Source of the DNA: Cronobacter universalis NCTC 9529
GTDB lineage: Bacteria; Pseudomonadota; Gammaproteobacteria; Enterobacterales; Enterobacteriaceae
Direction: 5' to 3'
Assembly (NCBI RefSeq): GCF_001277175.1
Contig: NZ_CP012257.1
Coordinates: forward strand, 3,286,001-3,350,000
DNA length: 64,000 nt
Shown: positions 48,011 through 58,985 of the stretch, in pieces
Layout: every line of letters starts with the position of its first letter
How positions within the stretch are numbered: the stretch's first letter is position 1
Position numbers and translations under genes: made by a program
Notes under the pieces: model-generated
What the model saw: only the letters and a program-made list of their open reading frames with translations
Databases searched by the model: none
Told to the model about the DNA's origin: nothing

Positions 48011-48384
48011 TGAATCGCTGGTTTAAAGAAGTTCTCGACGCCCATGTGGCGATTGAACGCTGGCTCGGCCGGGGCGAGGGCGATGTCCAGGCATTGCTGG
48101 GCCGCTTTAGCCCCGATTATTCGATGATTCCGCTGAACGGCGCGCCGCTGGATATGCACATGCTTAACGCGTTCTTTACCGGCGCGGGCGGCAGTAAACC
48201 CGGTCTGGAGATTCAGGTGGATGCGCTTTCGGTTATCGTCGAGTGGCCCGATGGCGCCGTGGTGGGGTATCGCGAAACGCAACGGATAGCGCAGGAGAGC
48301 ACGGTTCGCTGGTCGACCGTTGTGTTTGAACTCCATAAAGGGGAACCGCGCTGGCGTCACCTGCATGAAACGCGGCAGGCGTAA
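48010..48384 (+). CDS. SnoaL/DUF4440-like small protein
   Basis: This 124-residue NTF2-like protein has the pattern FSPDYSMIPLNGAPLDMHML, then GYRETQRIA and RWSTVVFELHKGEPRWRHLH, resembling SnoaL-like/DUF4440 domains. The function is unknown; it could bind or modify a small molecule exported by the preceding MFS protein, with which it is translationally coupled. It is convergent with rpoS. Confidence 0.6.
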   Translation: MNRWFKEVLDAHVAIERWLGRGEGDVQALLGRFSPDYSMIPLNGAPLDMHMLNAFFTGAGGSKPGLEIQVDALSVIVEWPDGAVVGYRETQRIAQESTVRWSTVVFELHKGEPRWRHLHETRQA

Positions 48385-48394
48385 GGCGCAAAAG

Positions 48395-48424
48395 AAAAAG
48401 GCCAGTCGGATGACTGGCCCTTTT
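48395..48424. terminator. Terminator between the SnoaL-like gene and rpoS
   Basis: GGCCAGTC and GACTGGCC flank GGAT, with an A run before and TTTT after, so it can act for both converging genes. Confidence 0.8.
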
Positions 48425-48438
48425 GACAGGAATGGTGA

Positions 48439-49431
48439 TTATTCGCGGAACAGCGCTTCGATGTTCAGCCCCTGGCCCTGCAAAATTTCACGCAGACGGC
48501 GCAGGCCTTCAACCTGGATCTGGCGAACGCGTTCACGAGTCAGGCCGATTTCACGACCGACATCTTCAAGCGTTGCCGCTTCGTAACCGAGCAGACCGAA
48601 ACGACGGGCCAGAACTTCACGCTGTTTGGCGTTCAGTTCGAACAGCCATTTGACGATGCTCTGTTTCATATCATCGTCTTGCGTGGTGTCTTCCGGGCCG
48701 TTGTCTTTCTCATCGGCCAGGATATCCAGCAGCGCTTTCTCTGAATCGCCACCCAGCGGGGTGTCAACAGAGGTAATACGCTCGTTCAGGCGCAGCATAC
48801 GGCTAACGTCATCAACCGGTTTATCCAGCTGTTCAGCAATCTCTTCCGCACTCGGTTCGTGGTCCAGTTTATGGGACAGTTCACGAGCGGTACGCAGATA
48901 GACGTTAAGCTCTTTTACGATGTGAATCGGCAGGCGAATCGTACGGGTTTGGTTCATGATTGCCCGTTCGATGGTCTGACGAATCCACCAGGTTGCGTAA
49001 GTAGAGAAACGGAACCCGCGTTCCGGGTCAAATTTCTCAACAGCGCGGATTAGCCCCAGGTTGCCCTCTTCAATCAGATCCAGCAGCGCCAGACCACGAT
49101 TGCTGTAACGACGGGCAATCTTCACCACCAGACGCAGGTTACTTTCGATCATGCGACGGCGGGAGGCGACATCACCACGCAGAGCGCGGCGTGCGAAGTA
49201 AACTTCTTCTTCAGCGGTTAACAGAGGCGAATAACCAATCTCACCCAGATACAGCTGAGTTGCATCTAATACACGCTGTGTTGAACCCTGCGACAGCAGC
49301 TCTTCTTCAGCCAGGTCGTTATCACTGGGTTCCTCTTCTACCAAGGCTTTTTCGTCAAAAGCCTCTACTCCGTTCTCATCAAATTCCGCGTCTTCATTTA
49401 AGTCATGAACTTTCAGCGTATTCTGATTCAT
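48439..49431 (-). CDS. rpoS: RNA polymerase sigma-38 (RpoS)
   Basis: This 330-residue stationary-phase and stress sigma factor appears intact, with region 1.2 ([20 protein letters not shown]), 2.3-2.4 ([20 protein letters not shown]), 3.0 ([14 protein letters not shown]) and 4.2 ([20 protein letters not shown]). The C-terminus ([10 protein letters not shown]) is full-length. The 59-base gap to nlpD plus nlpD sequence holds the main promoter and the sRNA-regulated leader in E. coli; these were not delimited here. Confidence 0.97.
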   Translation of the reverse strand: MNQNTLKVHDLNEDAEFDENGVEAFDEKALVEEEPSDNDLAEEELLSQGSTQRVLDATQLYLGEIGYSPLLTAEEEVYFARRALRGDVASRRRMIESNLRLVVKIARRYSNRGLALLDLIEEGNLGLIRAVEKFDPERGFRFSTYATWWIRQTIERAIMNQTRTIRLPIHIVKELNVYLRTARELSHKLDHEPSAEEIAEQLDKPVDDVSRMLRLNERITSVDTPLGGDSEKALLDILADEKDNGPEDTTQDDDMKQSIVKWLFELNAKQREVLARRFGLLGYEAATLEDVGREIGLTRERVRQIQVEGLRRLREILQGQGLNIEALFRE

Positions 49432-49490
49432 AAGGTGGCTCCTACCCGTGATCCCTGAGCAAAGCGCCTGAAGAAGCGCACTCTGCCAAT

Positions 49491-50633
49491 TTATCGCTGC
49501 GGCAAATAGCGCAGCGGGTTTACGGATTTCCCCTTGTAACGAATTTCAAAATGCAAGCGTGTTGAACTGGTTCCGGAGCTACCCATGGTAGCGATTTTTT
49601 GCCCCGCCTTAACTTCTTGTTGTTCCCGGACCAGCATTGTGTCGTTATGGGCGTAGGCACTCAGGTAATCATCGTTGTGTTTGATGATAATAAGATTACC
49701 GTAACCGCGGAGCGCATTACCGGCGTACACAACACGACCATCTGCGGTCGCGATGATTGCCTGTCCTTTGCTGCCTGCGATATCGATCCCTTTGTTCCCC
49801 CCTTCAGCGGCGGAGAAGTTCTCGATAACGTTGCCTTCAGTCGGCCAGCGCCAGGTAGCGACAGGTGCGCTATTGGTCGTGCTGCTTACGGTCGGTTCTT
49901 GCGTGCTAACAACAGGCGCTGTGGAAGGAGCTACGACTGCCCCAGAGCTCACATTCCCAGGCAACATTTTGTTAGCACTCTGTTCACCTGAATCCTCAGA
50001 GTAAATAATTGTCGGTTTCGACGCAACCACTGTGCTGGTATTTTGCGCAGGTTTTGAGACTATTCCTTGTGCGCTGGCGTCAGCCTGAGTAATGGCGTTC
50101 CCACCGGTAATAGGCGTTCCTGACGCGTTGCCGACCTGCAGCGTCTGGCCGACATTCAGGCCGTACGGGGCTTCGATGTGGTTACGCTGGGCGAGATCGC
50201 GGAAATCGTTCCCGGTGATCCAGGCGATATAGAACAGCGTATCGCCGCGTTTCACGGTATAGGTGCTGCCGCCGGTATAGCTACCTTTCGGAATATTCCC
50301 ATACTTGCGATTGTAAACAATGCGCCCGTTTTGGGTCTGAACCGGCTGTTCGGGGATGGCCTGCGCCTGTCGCGGCTGGCTAATCTGCGGCTGAACCGGC
50401 GCCGGCTGGATCTGCGGCTGGCTGGCCTGCGTTGAGATATTCGATGGCGGCATGATCATCCCGCCGCCTGCGCCGGAACTGGCCCCTGCGCTGCTGCTGT
50501 TCGCGCTGCCGCCAACGGAACTGACGGGCGCCGGTGCGGAGGAGTTATTTGAATTACATGCCGCCAGACAAAGCGAAATCAGTGACAGCGCCGCGACACG
50601 GCGTGCTGTGAAGGTTGGGCTTCCCGCGCTCAT
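49491..50633 (-). CDS. nlpD: Murein hydrolase activator NlpD
   Basis: This 380-residue outer-membrane lipoprotein activates amidase AmiC in cell separation. It has a lipobox LCLAACNSN, a Pro/Gln-rich linker, a LysM domain ([20 protein letters not shown], after TGGST) and a C-terminal LytM-like domain. The LytM metal ligands are degenerate (NKGID in place of HKGID-type, RLHFEIR lacking the first His of HxH), as expected for an activator rather than a protease. It lies upstream of rpoS and contains the rpoS promoter region in relatives. Confidence 0.95.
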   Translation of the reverse strand: MSAGSPTFTARRVAALSLISLCLAACNSNNSSAPAPVSSVGGSANSSSAGASSGAGGGMIMPPSNISTQASQPQIQPAPVQPQISQPRQAQAIPEQPVQTQNGRIVYNRKYGNIPKGSYTGGSTYTVKRGDTLFYIAWITGNDFRDLAQRNHIEAPYGLNVGQTLQVGNASGTPITGGNAITQADASAQGIVSKPAQNTSTVVASKPTIIYSEDSGEQSANKMLPGNVSSGAVVAPSTAPVVSTQEPTVSSTTNSAPVATWRWPTEGNVIENFSAAEGGNKGIDIAGSKGQAIIATADGRVVYAGNALRGYGNLIIIKHNDDYLSAYAHNDTMLVREQQEVKAGQKIATMGSSGTSSTRLHFEIRYKGKSVNPLRYLPQR

Positions 50634-50760
50634 TTATCCCCCTGGAATGGTTTACTTCTCTATAAATACGATGACAACCGCTCTGTTCGGCGCCTGGCCG
50701 ACGCGATTTTTGCCCACCATACGCCAAAAACGCGCTAAAAACTCAGGAAAAATTCCTGGT

Positions 50761-51387
50761 TTACGCCAGCTCCCCTTTCACCAGAGGAACAAAACGTACG
50801 GCTTCTACGGTGTCGATAATAAATTCGCTCCCCCGCCGACGAACGCGCTTTAACACCTGCTGTTCGTCGCCCACGGGAAGAACCAGAATGCCGCCCTCGT
50901 CCAGCTGCGACAGTAACGCTGTCGGGATTTCAGGCGGAGCGGCAGTCACAATGATAGCGTCAAATGGCGCGCGCGCCTGCCACCCCTGCCAGCCATCGCC
51001 GTGACGGGTGGAGATATTGTGCAGATCGAGCTGCTTTAAACGCCGTCTGGCGTGCCATTGCAGGCTTTTAATGCGCTCGACGGAACAGACGTGATGCACC
51101 AGATGGGCCAGAATCGCCGTCTGGTAGCCGGAGCCGGTGCCGATTTCCAGCACCCGTGAGGCGGGCGTGAGCGTCAGAAGCTCGGTCATCCGCGCCACCA
51201 TATAAGGCTGAGAAATGGTTTGCCCTGAACCAATAGGCAGCGCCACGTTCTCCCAGGCTTTGTGCTCAAACGCTTCATCGACAAACTTTTCACGCGGCAC
51301 GCGCGAAATGGCCTCAAGCACGCGTTCATCTTTGATGCCCTGAGCACGCAGTTGATTCAGAAGGGTCTGAACACGATTGTTTACCAT
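50761..51387 (-). CDS. pcm: Protein-L-isoaspartate O-methyltransferase
   Basis: This 208-residue repair enzyme methylates L-isoaspartyl residues in aged proteins using SAM. Motif I is [20 protein letters not shown]. The family segment [20 protein letters not shown] precedes it and QLVLPV-like [11 protein letters not shown] lies after. It overlaps surE by seven bases. Confidence 0.96.
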   Translation of the reverse strand: MVNNRVQTLLNQLRAQGIKDERVLEAISRVPREKFVDEAFEHKAWENVALPIGSGQTISQPYMVARMTELLTLTPASRVLEIGTGSGYQTAILAHLVHHVCSVERIKSLQWHARRRLKQLDLHNISTRHGDGWQGWQARAPFDAIIVTAAPPEIPTALLSQLDEGGILVLPVGDEQQVLKRVRRRGSEFIIDTVEAVRFVPLVKGELA

Positions 51388-52142
51388 TGCCCGTTCACTC
51401 CGGCGCTGGATAACCAGCGGGTCACCACATCCTGCGCGCTGTGCGCGGTTAAATCGACATGCAGCGGCGTGACGGAGACGTAGCCCTCGTCCACCGCGGC
51501 GAAATCGGTATCCGGGCCGGCGTCGAGCTTATCGCCCGGCGGGCCTATCCAGTAGAGCGTATTGCCGCGCGGATCGTCCTGCGGAATGACTTTATCCGCC
51601 GGATGACGGCTGCCGCAGCGGGTGACGCGAATGCCTTTGATCTCCTCAAGCGGCAGATCGGGCACGTTGATGTTGAGGATGCGTCCGGTGCGCAGCGGCT
51701 CGCGGGCGAGCGCGCGTAACAGCGTACAGGTCACGGCAGCGGCGGTCTCGTAATGCTCGTGGCCGTTGAGCGACACCGCGAGCGCCGGCAGGCCCAGATG
51801 ACGGCCTTCCATCGCCGCGGCCACGGTGCCGGAGTAAATCACGTCATCGCCCAGATTCGGCCCGGCGTTAATGCCGGAGACCACCACATCAGGGCGCGGA
51901 CGCATCAGCGCGTTAACGCCGAGGAAGACGCAGTCGGTGGGGGTACCCATCTGCACCGCGATATCGCCGTTGGGGTAAGTGAACGTGCGAAGCGAAGATT
52001 CCAGCGTCAGGGAGTTAGACGCGCCGCTACGGTTGCGGTCGGGAGCCACCACCTGAACCTCGGCGAATTCACGCAGCGCCTTCGCCAGCGCCTGAATGCC
52101 CGGCGCGTGGATCCCATCATCATTACTCAGCAATATCCGCAT
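51381..52142 (-). CDS. surE: 5'/3'-nucleotidase SurE
   Basis: This 253-residue metal-dependent phosphatase acts on nucleoside monophosphates and polyphosphate. The N-terminal [13 protein letters not shown] supplies the metal-binding aspartates, RNRSGAS the Ser, and [20 protein letters not shown] the Asn. It is coupled to pcm downstream. In E. coli, truD directly precedes and overlaps surE; here a 781-base segment separates them, so surE needs its own promoter. Confidence 0.95.
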   Translation of the reverse strand: MRILLSNDDGIHAPGIQALAKALREFAEVQVVAPDRNRSGASNSLTLESSLRTFTYPNGDIAVQMGTPTDCVFLGVNALMRPRPDVVVSGINAGPNLGDDVIYSGTVAAAMEGRHLGLPALAVSLNGHEHYETAAAVTCTLLRALAREPLRTGRILNINVPDLPLEEIKGIRVTRCGSRHPADKVIPQDDPRGNTLYWIGPPGDKLDAGPDTDFAAVDEGYVSVTPLHVDLTAHSAQDVVTRWLSSAGVNGQW

Positions 52143-52526
52143 AACGCGCGTAATCCTTTCCTGGTGTTAAACATGCAAGCGTGATTCCTTAAATCTCATT
52201 CTGCTTTTTCTGTTTTGCCTGCGCTGAAGCTGATTCAGGCAGAAGGCCGGATAGCCGCTCGCTGGCATTCTAACGCGCGATGCCGCTGTCCGGTAGGGTC
52301 GATTTTCGCAATATCATGTTGTTACATGAGCAGGAGGGATAACGTCCCGCGATTCGCGTCATCAGTTATTAGTTCATTTTTGCGAGGAAAGCCAAACTGG
52401 CTCTGCTCAGGGAAGAAAGTGTGGTGCCTGGCCGCGTGTTTATCCGATCTTTCGTTTACGGCGTTATCAGCGCCATACGAGGGTTTCTATACTTTTCCCG
52501 GATAAATTACAGGGAAGGATGACAAT
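52143..52526. other. Divergent promoter region of surE and the DUF1493 gene
   Basis: This 384-base region has no gene. It holds a 16-base palindrome TCATGTTGTTACATGA (52314-52329) that may be an operator. AAGGATG before 52527 is the DUF1493 ribosome site. In E. coli no such region exists because surE and truD abut. Confidence 0.4.
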
Positions 52527-52853
52527 ATGAGGGGTAACGACGACGTGCTGGCTTTCTTTCGCAAGGCATTGCCCACGCTTGCCGATCTCAGGCTTAACAG
52601 CATCCCTCTCGAACTGGATGATGCGTTGCAGGAATATGCGGAATCTGACGATCTGCTGGCAGCCATTAACCAGTACGATCAACATTTTCATGTCGATATG
52701 TCAGCAATGAACTGGGATCGCTACTTTCCGTGGAAAAAACCGTGGTTCTTTCGGAAATGGTTCACCCGTAAACCTGTTGTGCAGACGGCGAAACCGTTGA
52801 CCGTACGCATGTTTGCGCAATCCGCGAAAGCCGGGCGCTGGCTGTTTGACTGA
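52527..52853 (+). CDS. DUF1493 family protein
   Basis: This 108-residue acidic-to-basic protein has DDVLAFFRKALPTLADLRLN, DMSAMNWDRYFPW and the C-terminal KPLTVRMFAQSAKAGRWLFD, the DUF1493 pattern. Related proteins resemble acyl carrier proteins and often lie singly in enteric genomes; function is unknown. A possible pantetheine-type DSL serine motif is not visible. It stands alone on the plus strand, inside what is otherwise a minus-strand operon, and ends at a bidirectional terminator. Confidence 0.75.
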   Translation: MRGNDDVLAFFRKALPTLADLRLNSIPLELDDALQEYAESDDLLAAINQYDQHFHVDMSAMNWDRYFPWKKPWFFRKWFTRKPVVQTAKPLTVRMFAQSAKAGRWLFD

Positions 52854-52863
52854 GCGTAGCGAC

Positions 52864-52890
52864 AAAAAAACCGCCCTGGGGCGGTTTTTT
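52864..52890. terminator. Bidirectional terminator between DUF1493 gene and truD
   Basis: AACCGCC and GGCGGTT flank CTGG, with A and T runs on each side. The two genes converge on it. Confidence 0.85.
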
Positions 52891-52923
52891 AATGCGTCGC
52901 GAAGAAGAAAGCGGAATGGAATG

Positions 52924-53973
52924 TTATTCGCTGATATCCGCGACATCCTCTGACGTATTGAACAGTTCTCGCATAACGCTGGTGGCGAAGCTGCCGGCGG
53001 GCAGCCAGAAGCTCACCTCAAGCGTCGCGTCGTCCTGCCACTGCCAGCGTAGCTCGCGCGGGAACAGTAACATGGCGCGTCGGGCGGCCTCGACCTTTTC
53101 ACGGGTCAGCAGCGTGAGCAGCTCGGTTTCATCTGCAAGCGTCGTCTGCTCAAACGCCAGCGCCGCGCGCTGCGTGCCCCAGTCGCCGGTGCCGGGCAGC
53201 GCGGCGGTGATCAGCAGCTCGCCGCTGTCCACACGGGCCTGTAAATCAGCAAGTTCCTCAGAGGCCGCGACAAACCAGCTGCCGCGCCCGGCGAGTTGCA
53301 GCGCGTCGCCGTCCATCACCTGGTTAACATCGCAACGTTGCAGACGTTCGCTGACCAGCGTGTTAAACATCAGGCTGCGCGCGGCGGAGAGCGCGAAGCC
53401 GCGCTTATTGCGCTCGCGCGGCGGCTGCCCCGTCTGCGCCCAGCGTTTCGCCTGGTAGGTATTGCTGCCGCCCCGCCCGAAACGCTGCGGGCCGAAATAG
53501 TTCGGCACGCCCTGTTCGCGAATCAGGCCCAGACGCTGTTCGATCTCATCGCGATGCGTGATATCGCGCAGCACCAGCGAGAAGCGGTTGCCTTTCAGCG
53601 CGCCCAGGCGCAGCTTGCGACGATGGCGGGCGAACTCCAGCACTTCGCAGCCTTCCAGCATAAACGCGCGCATCGCGGGCATCTCTTTGCCAGGCAGGCG
53701 CGCGCACAGCCACTGCTCCGTGACGGCGTATTTATCTTTCTGCCCCGCGAAGCTGACCTCACGCGCCGCGATGCCGAGAAACTTCGCCAGCGCGTCCGCC
53801 ACAGCGCGGGTGTTGCAGCCGGTTTTACGGATGCGCACCAGCAGGTGTTCGCCGTCGCCGTCCGGCGCGAAGCCTAAATCCTCGACCACCTGAAAATCGC
53901 CCGGGCTGGCCTTGAGACGCCCCTGCCCCTGCGGCTGACCGTGAAGCCAGCGCAGCGTGTTGAAGTCACTCAT
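52924..53973 (-). CDS. truD: tRNA pseudouridine(13) synthase TruD
   Basis: This 349-residue enzyme makes pseudouridine 13 in tRNA-Glu. The catalytic Asp is in [14 protein letters not shown]. Other blocks are [20 protein letters not shown] and [20 protein letters not shown]. It overlaps ispF by four bases at its start. Confidence 0.95.
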   Translation of the reverse strand: MSDFNTLRWLHGQPQGQGRLKASPGDFQVVEDLGFAPDGDGEHLLVRIRKTGCNTRAVADALAKFLGIAAREVSFAGQKDKYAVTEQWLCARLPGKEMPAMRAFMLEGCEVLEFARHRRKLRLGALKGNRFSLVLRDITHRDEIEQRLGLIREQGVPNYFGPQRFGRGGSNTYQAKRWAQTGQPPRERNKRGFALSAARSLMFNTLVSERLQRCDVNQVMDGDALQLAGRGSWFVAASEELADLQARVDSGELLITAALPGTGDWGTQRAALAFEQTTLADETELLTLLTREKVEAARRAMLLFPRELRWQWQDDATLEVSFWLPAGSFATSVMRELFNTSEDVADISE

Positions 53974-54449
53974 GCGCCAGCCTTCATCAGCAGCGCCACG
54001 GCTTCGCAGGCGATGCCTTCGCCGCGGCCGGTAAAGCCGAGTTTTTCCGTGGTGGTCGCTTTCACATTCACCTGCTCCATATGGCAGCCCAGATCCTCGG
54101 CGATAAACACGCGCATCTGCGGGATGTGCGGGGCCATTTTCGGCGCCTGGGCGATGATGGTGACATCGACGTTGCCAAGCGTGTAGCCCTTCGCCTGGAT
54201 ACGGCGCCAGGCTTCGCGCAGCAGCTCGCGGCTGTCAGCGCCTTTAAAGGCCGGATCGGTGTCCGGGAACAGTTTGCCGATATCGCCCAGCGCCGCCGCG
54301 CCAAGCAGCGCGTCGGTTAGCGCATGCAGCGCCACGTCGCCGTCGGAGTGCGCCAGCAGCCCTTGCTCATAAGGAATACGGACGCCGCCAAGAATAATCG
54401 GGCCTGTGCCACCAAAGGCGTGTACGTCAAAACCATGTCCGATACGCAT
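53970..54449 (-). CDS. ispF: 2-C-methyl-D-erythritol 2,4-cyclodiphosphate synthase IspF
   Basis: This 159-residue trimeric zinc enzyme belongs to the MEP isoprenoid pathway. The metal ligands are in [10 protein letters not shown] (Asp, His) and [20 protein letters not shown] (His). The C-terminal region has [20 protein letters not shown], containing residues that bind the cytidine diphosphate. It overlaps ispD by one base and truD by four. Confidence 0.96.
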   Translation of the reverse strand: MRIGHGFDVHAFGGTGPIILGGVRIPYEQGLLAHSDGDVALHALTDALLGAAALGDIGKLFPDTDPAFKGADSRELLREAWRRIQAKGYTLGNVDVTIIAQAPKMAPHIPQMRVFIAEDLGCHMEQVNVKATTTEKLGFTGRGEGIACEAVALLMKAGA

Positions 54450-55159
54450 TATGCCGTCTCCATAGGGGTTAACCGGGTCAGATAAAACGCCGCCAGGGCC
54501 AGGTCCTCAGGGCGGGTTACTTTAATATTGTCCGCGCGACCGGCGACCAGCGCCGGGTGGAAACCGCAGTGCTCCAGCGCCGAGGCTTCGTCGGTAATAG
54601 TCGCGCCTTCAGCGAGCGCGCGCGTCAGGCAGTCGCGCAGCAGTTCCAGCGGGAACAGCTGCGGGGTGAGCGCGTGCCAGAGATTTTCGCGATCGACGGT
54701 ATGCGCGATGGCGGGTTTGCCCGGCTCCGCGCGCTTCATGGTGTCGCAGGCGGGCGACGCGAGAATGCCGCCGACCTGACTGGTTTCCGTCAGGGCCAGC
54801 AGGCGTTCGAGATCCTGGGCGGCAAGGCACGGGCGCGCGGCGTCATGCACCAGCGCCCAGCGCGCGTCGCCAGCGGCCTGGAGCCCGGCCAGCACGGAGT
54901 CGGCCCGCTGCGCGCCGCCGCGCACCACCTGGATATCCGGATGCGCCGCGAGCGGCAGCCGGGCGAAGGCGGTGTCGGCGGGGCTTATTGCGATGATCAC
55001 CCGGCTGATGCGCGGATGCTGCAACAGCGGGGCGACCGCGTGTTCGAGAATCGTCTGGTTCCCGATGGTGAGGTATTGTTTGGGACATTCCGTCTGCATA
55101 CGGCTGCCGATTCCGGCCGCCGGCACCACGGCAATCACGTCCGCAAAGGAAGGCGCCAT
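54449..55159 (-). CDS. ispD: 2-C-methyl-D-erythritol 4-phosphate cytidylyltransferase IspD
   Basis: This 236-residue nucleotidyltransferase of the MEP pathway forms CDP-methylerythritol. The nucleotide-binding signature is [20 protein letters not shown], and [12 protein letters not shown] and [12 protein letters not shown] catalytic regions follow. It lies 19 bases downstream of ftsB. Confidence 0.96.
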   Translation of the reverse strand: MAPSFADVIAVVPAAGIGSRMQTECPKQYLTIGNQTILEHAVAPLLQHPRISRVIIAISPADTAFARLPLAAHPDIQVVRGGAQRADSVLAGLQAAGDARWALVHDAARPCLAAQDLERLLALTETSQVGGILASPACDTMKRAEPGKPAIAHTVDRENLWHALTPQLFPLELLRDCLTRALAEGATITDEASALEHCGFHPALVAGRADNIKVTRPEDLALAAFYLTRLTPMETA

Positions 55160-55178
55160 GTGTAAAACCCGCTTCTGG

Positions 55179-55490
55179 TTATCGATTATTTTGCGCAGGC
55201 CCGCCGGCGCGTTTCGTGGCGTCCGGCACCAGGCGATAGAAGGTTTCGCCCGGTTTGGTCATGCTTAATTCGTTGCGCGCGCGCTCTTCGATAGCTTCCT
55301 GACCGCCGTTGAGATCGTCAATCTCGGCGAAAAGCTGATCGTTACGCGCTTTGAGTTTGGCGTTCGTGGCCTGCTGTACCGCCACGTCGTCAGCTACGCG
55401 GGAATAGTCGTGGATGCCGTTTTTTCCAAACCACAGCGAATACTGTAGCCAGACCAGCAAAGCCAGCAATAGCAGCGTTAGTTTACCCAT
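55179..55490 (-). CDS. ftsB: Cell division protein FtsB
   Basis: This 103-residue bitopic membrane protein of the FtsQLB complex has an N-terminal transmembrane helix ([20 protein letters not shown]) followed by a periplasmic coiled coil ([20 protein letters not shown]). It recruits FtsL and signals septal peptidoglycan synthesis. It is the first gene of the ftsB-ispD-ispF-truD operon. Confidence 0.95.
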   Translation of the reverse strand: MGKLTLLLLALLVWLQYSLWFGKNGIHDYSRVADDVAVQQATNAKLKARNDQLFAEIDDLNGGQEAIEERARNELSMTKPGETFYRLVPDATKRAGGPAQNNR

Positions 55491-55652
55491 TCTGCCCCCT
55501 GAAAAACGGCTTCATCATCCCATAACTTCCCGCCGGACTCTACCCGGCTTGCTACGACGTGCAGGTTAAGAAATTAAACAGCGGCAGAATGTACCACAGA
55601 AAGCGCGCCGATGCGTATGCGCCTGTTGAGAGAGTATGAAAATCGCGAAAGG

Positions 55653-55976
55653 TTAGCTCACCAGCCAGAGAAAGAGCAGCCCGAACATCAGCCCGACGCT
55701 TATCAGCGTGGCAAGCGTGCTGTAAACCAGACGACGCGCCAGCAGTGAAAAGACCGCCACGCCGACCACCACGGCCACCGGCATCAGCGCCAGAAAAAAC
55801 GGCCAGGTGTAGAGCATAAAAAAGAGCGTATTGGAGCCGTAGAGCAGAAACGGCGCGCCAAGCGCCAGCAGCCACGAAATAAAGCCCACCACGGCGCCAG
55901 GCCAGGCCCAGGTGGGTTCTTCGACGGCAGGCGCGTTATCCGCCTGGGTAACAATCATATTCGTGGTATTCCGCAT
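55653..55976 (-). CDS. ygbE: YgbE, DUF3561 family inner-membrane protein
   Basis: This 107-residue membrane protein has three helices, including GAVVGFISWLLALGAPFLLY and FFLALMPVAVVVGVAVFSLL. It corresponds to YgbE, located between cysC and ftsB in E. coli. The function is unknown. It is 49 bases downstream of cysC and may be transcribed with it. Confidence 0.88.
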   Translation of the reverse strand: MRNTTNMIVTQADNAPAVEEPTWAWPGAVVGFISWLLALGAPFLLYGSNTLFFMLYTWPFFLALMPVAVVVGVAVFSLLARRLVYSTLATLISVGLMFGLLFLWLVS

Positions 55977-56025
55977 CGCTTATCCTGTGACATGACGGGC
56001 CGGGAAAGCGTCTCCCGGCGCGGTC

Positions 56026-56631
56026 TCAGGATTTGATGATATCTTCGCGACGCAGCAGGTCTAATAATTGCGCCATCAAATTTGTTACCAATTGTTGGCC
56101 GTCGAGATGAATTTCCGGGCTCTCGGGTGCCTCATACACGGCATCAATGCCGGTAAAGTTACGCAGTTCGCCGGCGCGGGCTTTTTTATACAGCCCCTTC
56201 GGATCGCGCGCTTCGCACACCGAAAGCGGCGTGTCCACAAACACCTCGATAAAGCGCCCTTCCCCCAGCTGATCGCGCACCATCTGACGTTCGGCGCGGT
56301 GCGGCGAGATAAACGCGGTCAGTACCACCAGGCCCGCGTCCACCATCAGTTTCGCCACTTCGCCGACGCGGCGAATGTTCTCTTTACGATCGTCGTCGCT
56401 AAAGCCCAGATCGCTGCACAGGCCGTGGCGCACGTTGTCGCCATCCAGCAGATAGGTGCTGACGCCAAGCTGATGCAGCGCCTCTTCCAGCGCGCCTGCG
56501 ACGGTGGATTTGCCGGAGCCCGAAAGCCCCGTAAACCACAGCACCGCGCCGCGGTGGCCGTGGAGCTGCTCGCGCTGCGCCGCGGTCACCGGGTGGGCGT
56601 GCCAGACGACGTTTTCGTCATGCTGCGCCAT
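56026..56631 (-). CDS. cysC: Adenylyl-sulfate kinase CysC
   Basis: This 201-residue kinase phosphorylates APS to PAPS in sulfate assimilation. Walker A is [12 protein letters not shown], and the APS-binding [20 protein letters not shown] and [20 protein letters not shown] are family signatures. It overlaps cysN by one base. Confidence 0.96.
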   Translation of the reverse strand: MAQHDENVVWHAHPVTAAQREQLHGHRGAVLWFTGLSGSGKSTVAGALEEALHQLGVSTYLLDGDNVRHGLCSDLGFSDDDRKENIRRVGEVAKLMVDAGLVVLTAFISPHRAERQMVRDQLGEGRFIEVFVDTPLSVCEARDPKGLYKKARAGELRNFTGIDAVYEAPESPEIHLDGQQLVTNLMAQLLDLLRREDIIKS

Positions 56632-58058
56632 TATTTGCCTCCCAGCAGATCGCGCGCGCCCCAGTGCGGGAAGTGGCGGCGAATCAGCTGATTCAGCTCA
56701 AGCTCAAACGCGCTGAATGCGGAAGGCTCCTGATACACATTCTGTTGCGGCTCGCGCACCATACCCGCGCCGACCGTTACGTTAGAGAGACGATCGATAA
56801 AGATAAGCCCGCCGGTTACCGGGTTCTCCTGGTATTTATCGAGGTTCAGCGGCTCGTCGAACGTCAGATCCACAAGGCCGATGCCGTTGAGCGGCAGGTT
56901 TTCCACCACGCGCTGGGTCAGGTTATTGATATCGACCTGATACTGAACGTTATCCACGCGCGCGCGGGTTTTCTTCCCGGCGATTTTGATGTCGTAGCTC
57001 TGGCCCGGCACCAGCGGCTGCTCGGCCATCCAGACCACGTCCACCGCGGCGCTTTGTACCGCCGCCAGCGTCTGGGAGGCGTCCACCAGCAGGTCGCCGC
57101 GGCTGATGTCGATTTCATCTTTCAGCACCAGCGTGACGGCTTCGCCCGCGCCCGCTTCCTCTAAGTCGCCATCGAAGGTGACGATACGCGCCACGCTCGA
57201 CTCCACGCCGGACGGCAGCGCCTTCACGCGCTGGCCCACTTTCACCACGCCGCCCGCGACGGTGCCCGCGTAACCGCGGAAATCGAGATTCGGACGATTA
57301 ACATACTGTACCGGGAAACGCAGCGGCTGTTCGTCGACCACGCGCTGGATCTCAATATTTTCCAGCACTTCCAGCAGCGTCGGGCCGGTATACCACGGCA
57401 TGTTCTGGCTCTGCACCGCCACATTGTCGCCTTCCAGCGCCGACAGTGGCACAAAGCGAATATCCAGGTTGCCCGGCAGCTGGCCCGCGAACGTCAGATA
57501 ATCCTGGCGAATGCGCTCAAACGTCTCTTCGCTGAAATCCACCAGATCCATTTTGTTCACCGCCACCACCAGATGCTTGATGCCCAGCAGCGTGGAAATA
57601 AAGCTGTGGCGGCGGGTCTGATCCAGCACGCCTTTACGGGCGTCCATCAGCAGAATAGCGAGATCGCAGGTAGAAGCGCCGGTCGCCATGTTGCGGGTGT
57701 ACTGCTCATGCCCGGGGGTGTCGGCGATGATAAATTTGCGTTTTTCGGTGGAGAAATAGCGGTACGCCACGTCAATCGTGATGCCCTGCTCGCGCTCGGC
57801 CTGAAGGCCGTCCACCAGCAGCGCGAGATCCAGCTTCTCGCCCTGGGTGCCATGACGTTTGCTGTCATTGTGCAGGGAAGATAGCTGATCTTCATAAATC
57901 TGGCGGGTATCGTGGAGCAGGCGGCCAATCAGGGTGCTTTTCCCATCATCCACGCTGCCGCAGGTCAGAAAGCGCAGCAGGCTTTTGTGCTGCTGGGCGT
58001 GCAGATAGGCTTCCACGCCGCCTTCGTTGGCGATCTGTTGTGCGATAGTGGTGTTCAT
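56631..58058 (-). CDS. cysN: Sulfate adenylyltransferase subunit CysN (GTPase)
   Basis: This 475-residue EF-Tu-like GTPase drives sulfate activation by CysD. The G1 motif is [17 protein letters not shown]2/G3 include [24 protein letters not shown] follows, and G4 is NKMDL. Two beta-barrel domains follow. It lies nine bases after cysD. Confidence 0.96.
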   Translation of the reverse strand: MNTTIAQQIANEGGVEAYLHAQQHKSLLRFLTCGSVDDGKSTLIGRLLHDTRQIYEDQLSSLHNDSKRHGTQGEKLDLALLVDGLQAEREQGITIDVAYRYFSTEKRKFIIADTPGHEQYTRNMATGASTCDLAILLMDARKGVLDQTRRHSFISTLLGIKHLVVAVNKMDLVDFSEETFERIRQDYLTFAGQLPGNLDIRFVPLSALEGDNVAVQSQNMPWYTGPTLLEVLENIEIQRVVDEQPLRFPVQYVNRPNLDFRGYAGTVAGGVVKVGQRVKALPSGVESSVARIVTFDGDLEEAGAGEAVTLVLKDEIDISRGDLLVDASQTLAAVQSAAVDVVWMAEQPLVPGQSYDIKIAGKKTRARVDNVQYQVDINNLTQRVVENLPLNGIGLVDLTFDEPLNLDKYQENPVTGGLIFIDRLSNVTVGAGMVREPQQNVYQEPSAFSAFELELNQLIRRHFPHWGARDLLGGK

Positions 58059-58067
58059 GGCGGCTCC

Positions 58068-58976
58068 TTAGAAATAACCCTGACGTTTTTTAAGCTCCAT
58101 TGAGCCTGCCTGGTCGCGGTCGATAACGCGCCCCTGGCGCTCGCTGGTGGTGGAAACCAGCATCTCTTCGATGATCTCCGGCAGCGTCTGCGCGTTCGAT
58201 TCCACCGCGCCGGTCAGCGGCCAGCAGCCCAGGGTACGGAAGCGCACCATGCGCGGTTTGATCTCTTCGCCCGGCTGCAAATCGATGCGATCGTCGTCGA
58301 TCATCATCAGCATGCCGTCGCGCTCCAGCACCGGACGCTCGGCGGCCAGATACAGCGGAACGATTTCGATATTTTCCAGGTAGATGTATTGCCAGATATC
58401 CAGCTCCGTCCAGTTTGAGAGCGGGAAGACGCGAATGCTTTCGCCTTTGTTGATCTGGCCGTTGTAGTTGTGCCACAGCTCCGGGCGCTGGTTTTTCGGG
58501 TCCCAGCGGTGGAAGCGGTCGCGGAAGGAGTAGATACGCTCTTTCGCGCGCGATTTCTCTTCATCGCGGCGCGCGCCGCCGAAGGCCGCGTCGAAACCGT
58601 ATTTGTTCAGCGCCTGCTTCAGCCCTTCGGTTTTCATGATGTCGGTGTGCTTGGCGCTGCCGTGGACGAACGGGTTAATGCCCATCGCCACGCCTTCCGG
58701 GTTTTTGTGCACCAGCAGCTCGCAGCCGTAGGCTTTGGCGGTGCGGTCGCGAAATTCGTACATTTCACGAAACTTCCAGCCGGTATCCACATGCAGCAGC
58801 GGGAACGGCAGCGTGCCGGGGTAAAACGCCTTGCGCGCCAGATGCAGCATGACGCTGGAGTCTTTGCCGATGGAGTACATCATCACCGGGTTGGCGAATT
58901 CCGCAGCCACTTCACGAATGATATGGATGCTTTCCGCCTCCAGTTGCCGCAGGTGAGTGAGTCGTTTTTGATCCAT
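58068..58976 (-). CDS. cysD: Sulfate adenylyltransferase subunit CysD
   Basis: This 302-residue ATP pyrophosphatase-type subunit makes APS from ATP and sulfate. The PP-loop is [36 protein letters not shown] and the C-terminal [20 protein letters not shown] match the family, and length is standard. It follows cysG after nine bases. Confidence 0.96.
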
Positions 58977-58985
58977 AACCTTTCC

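Noticed and set aside
49491..50633. NlpD as an active M23 endopeptidase
   Set aside because: The LytM metal-binding residues are replaced, consistent with an amidase activator.
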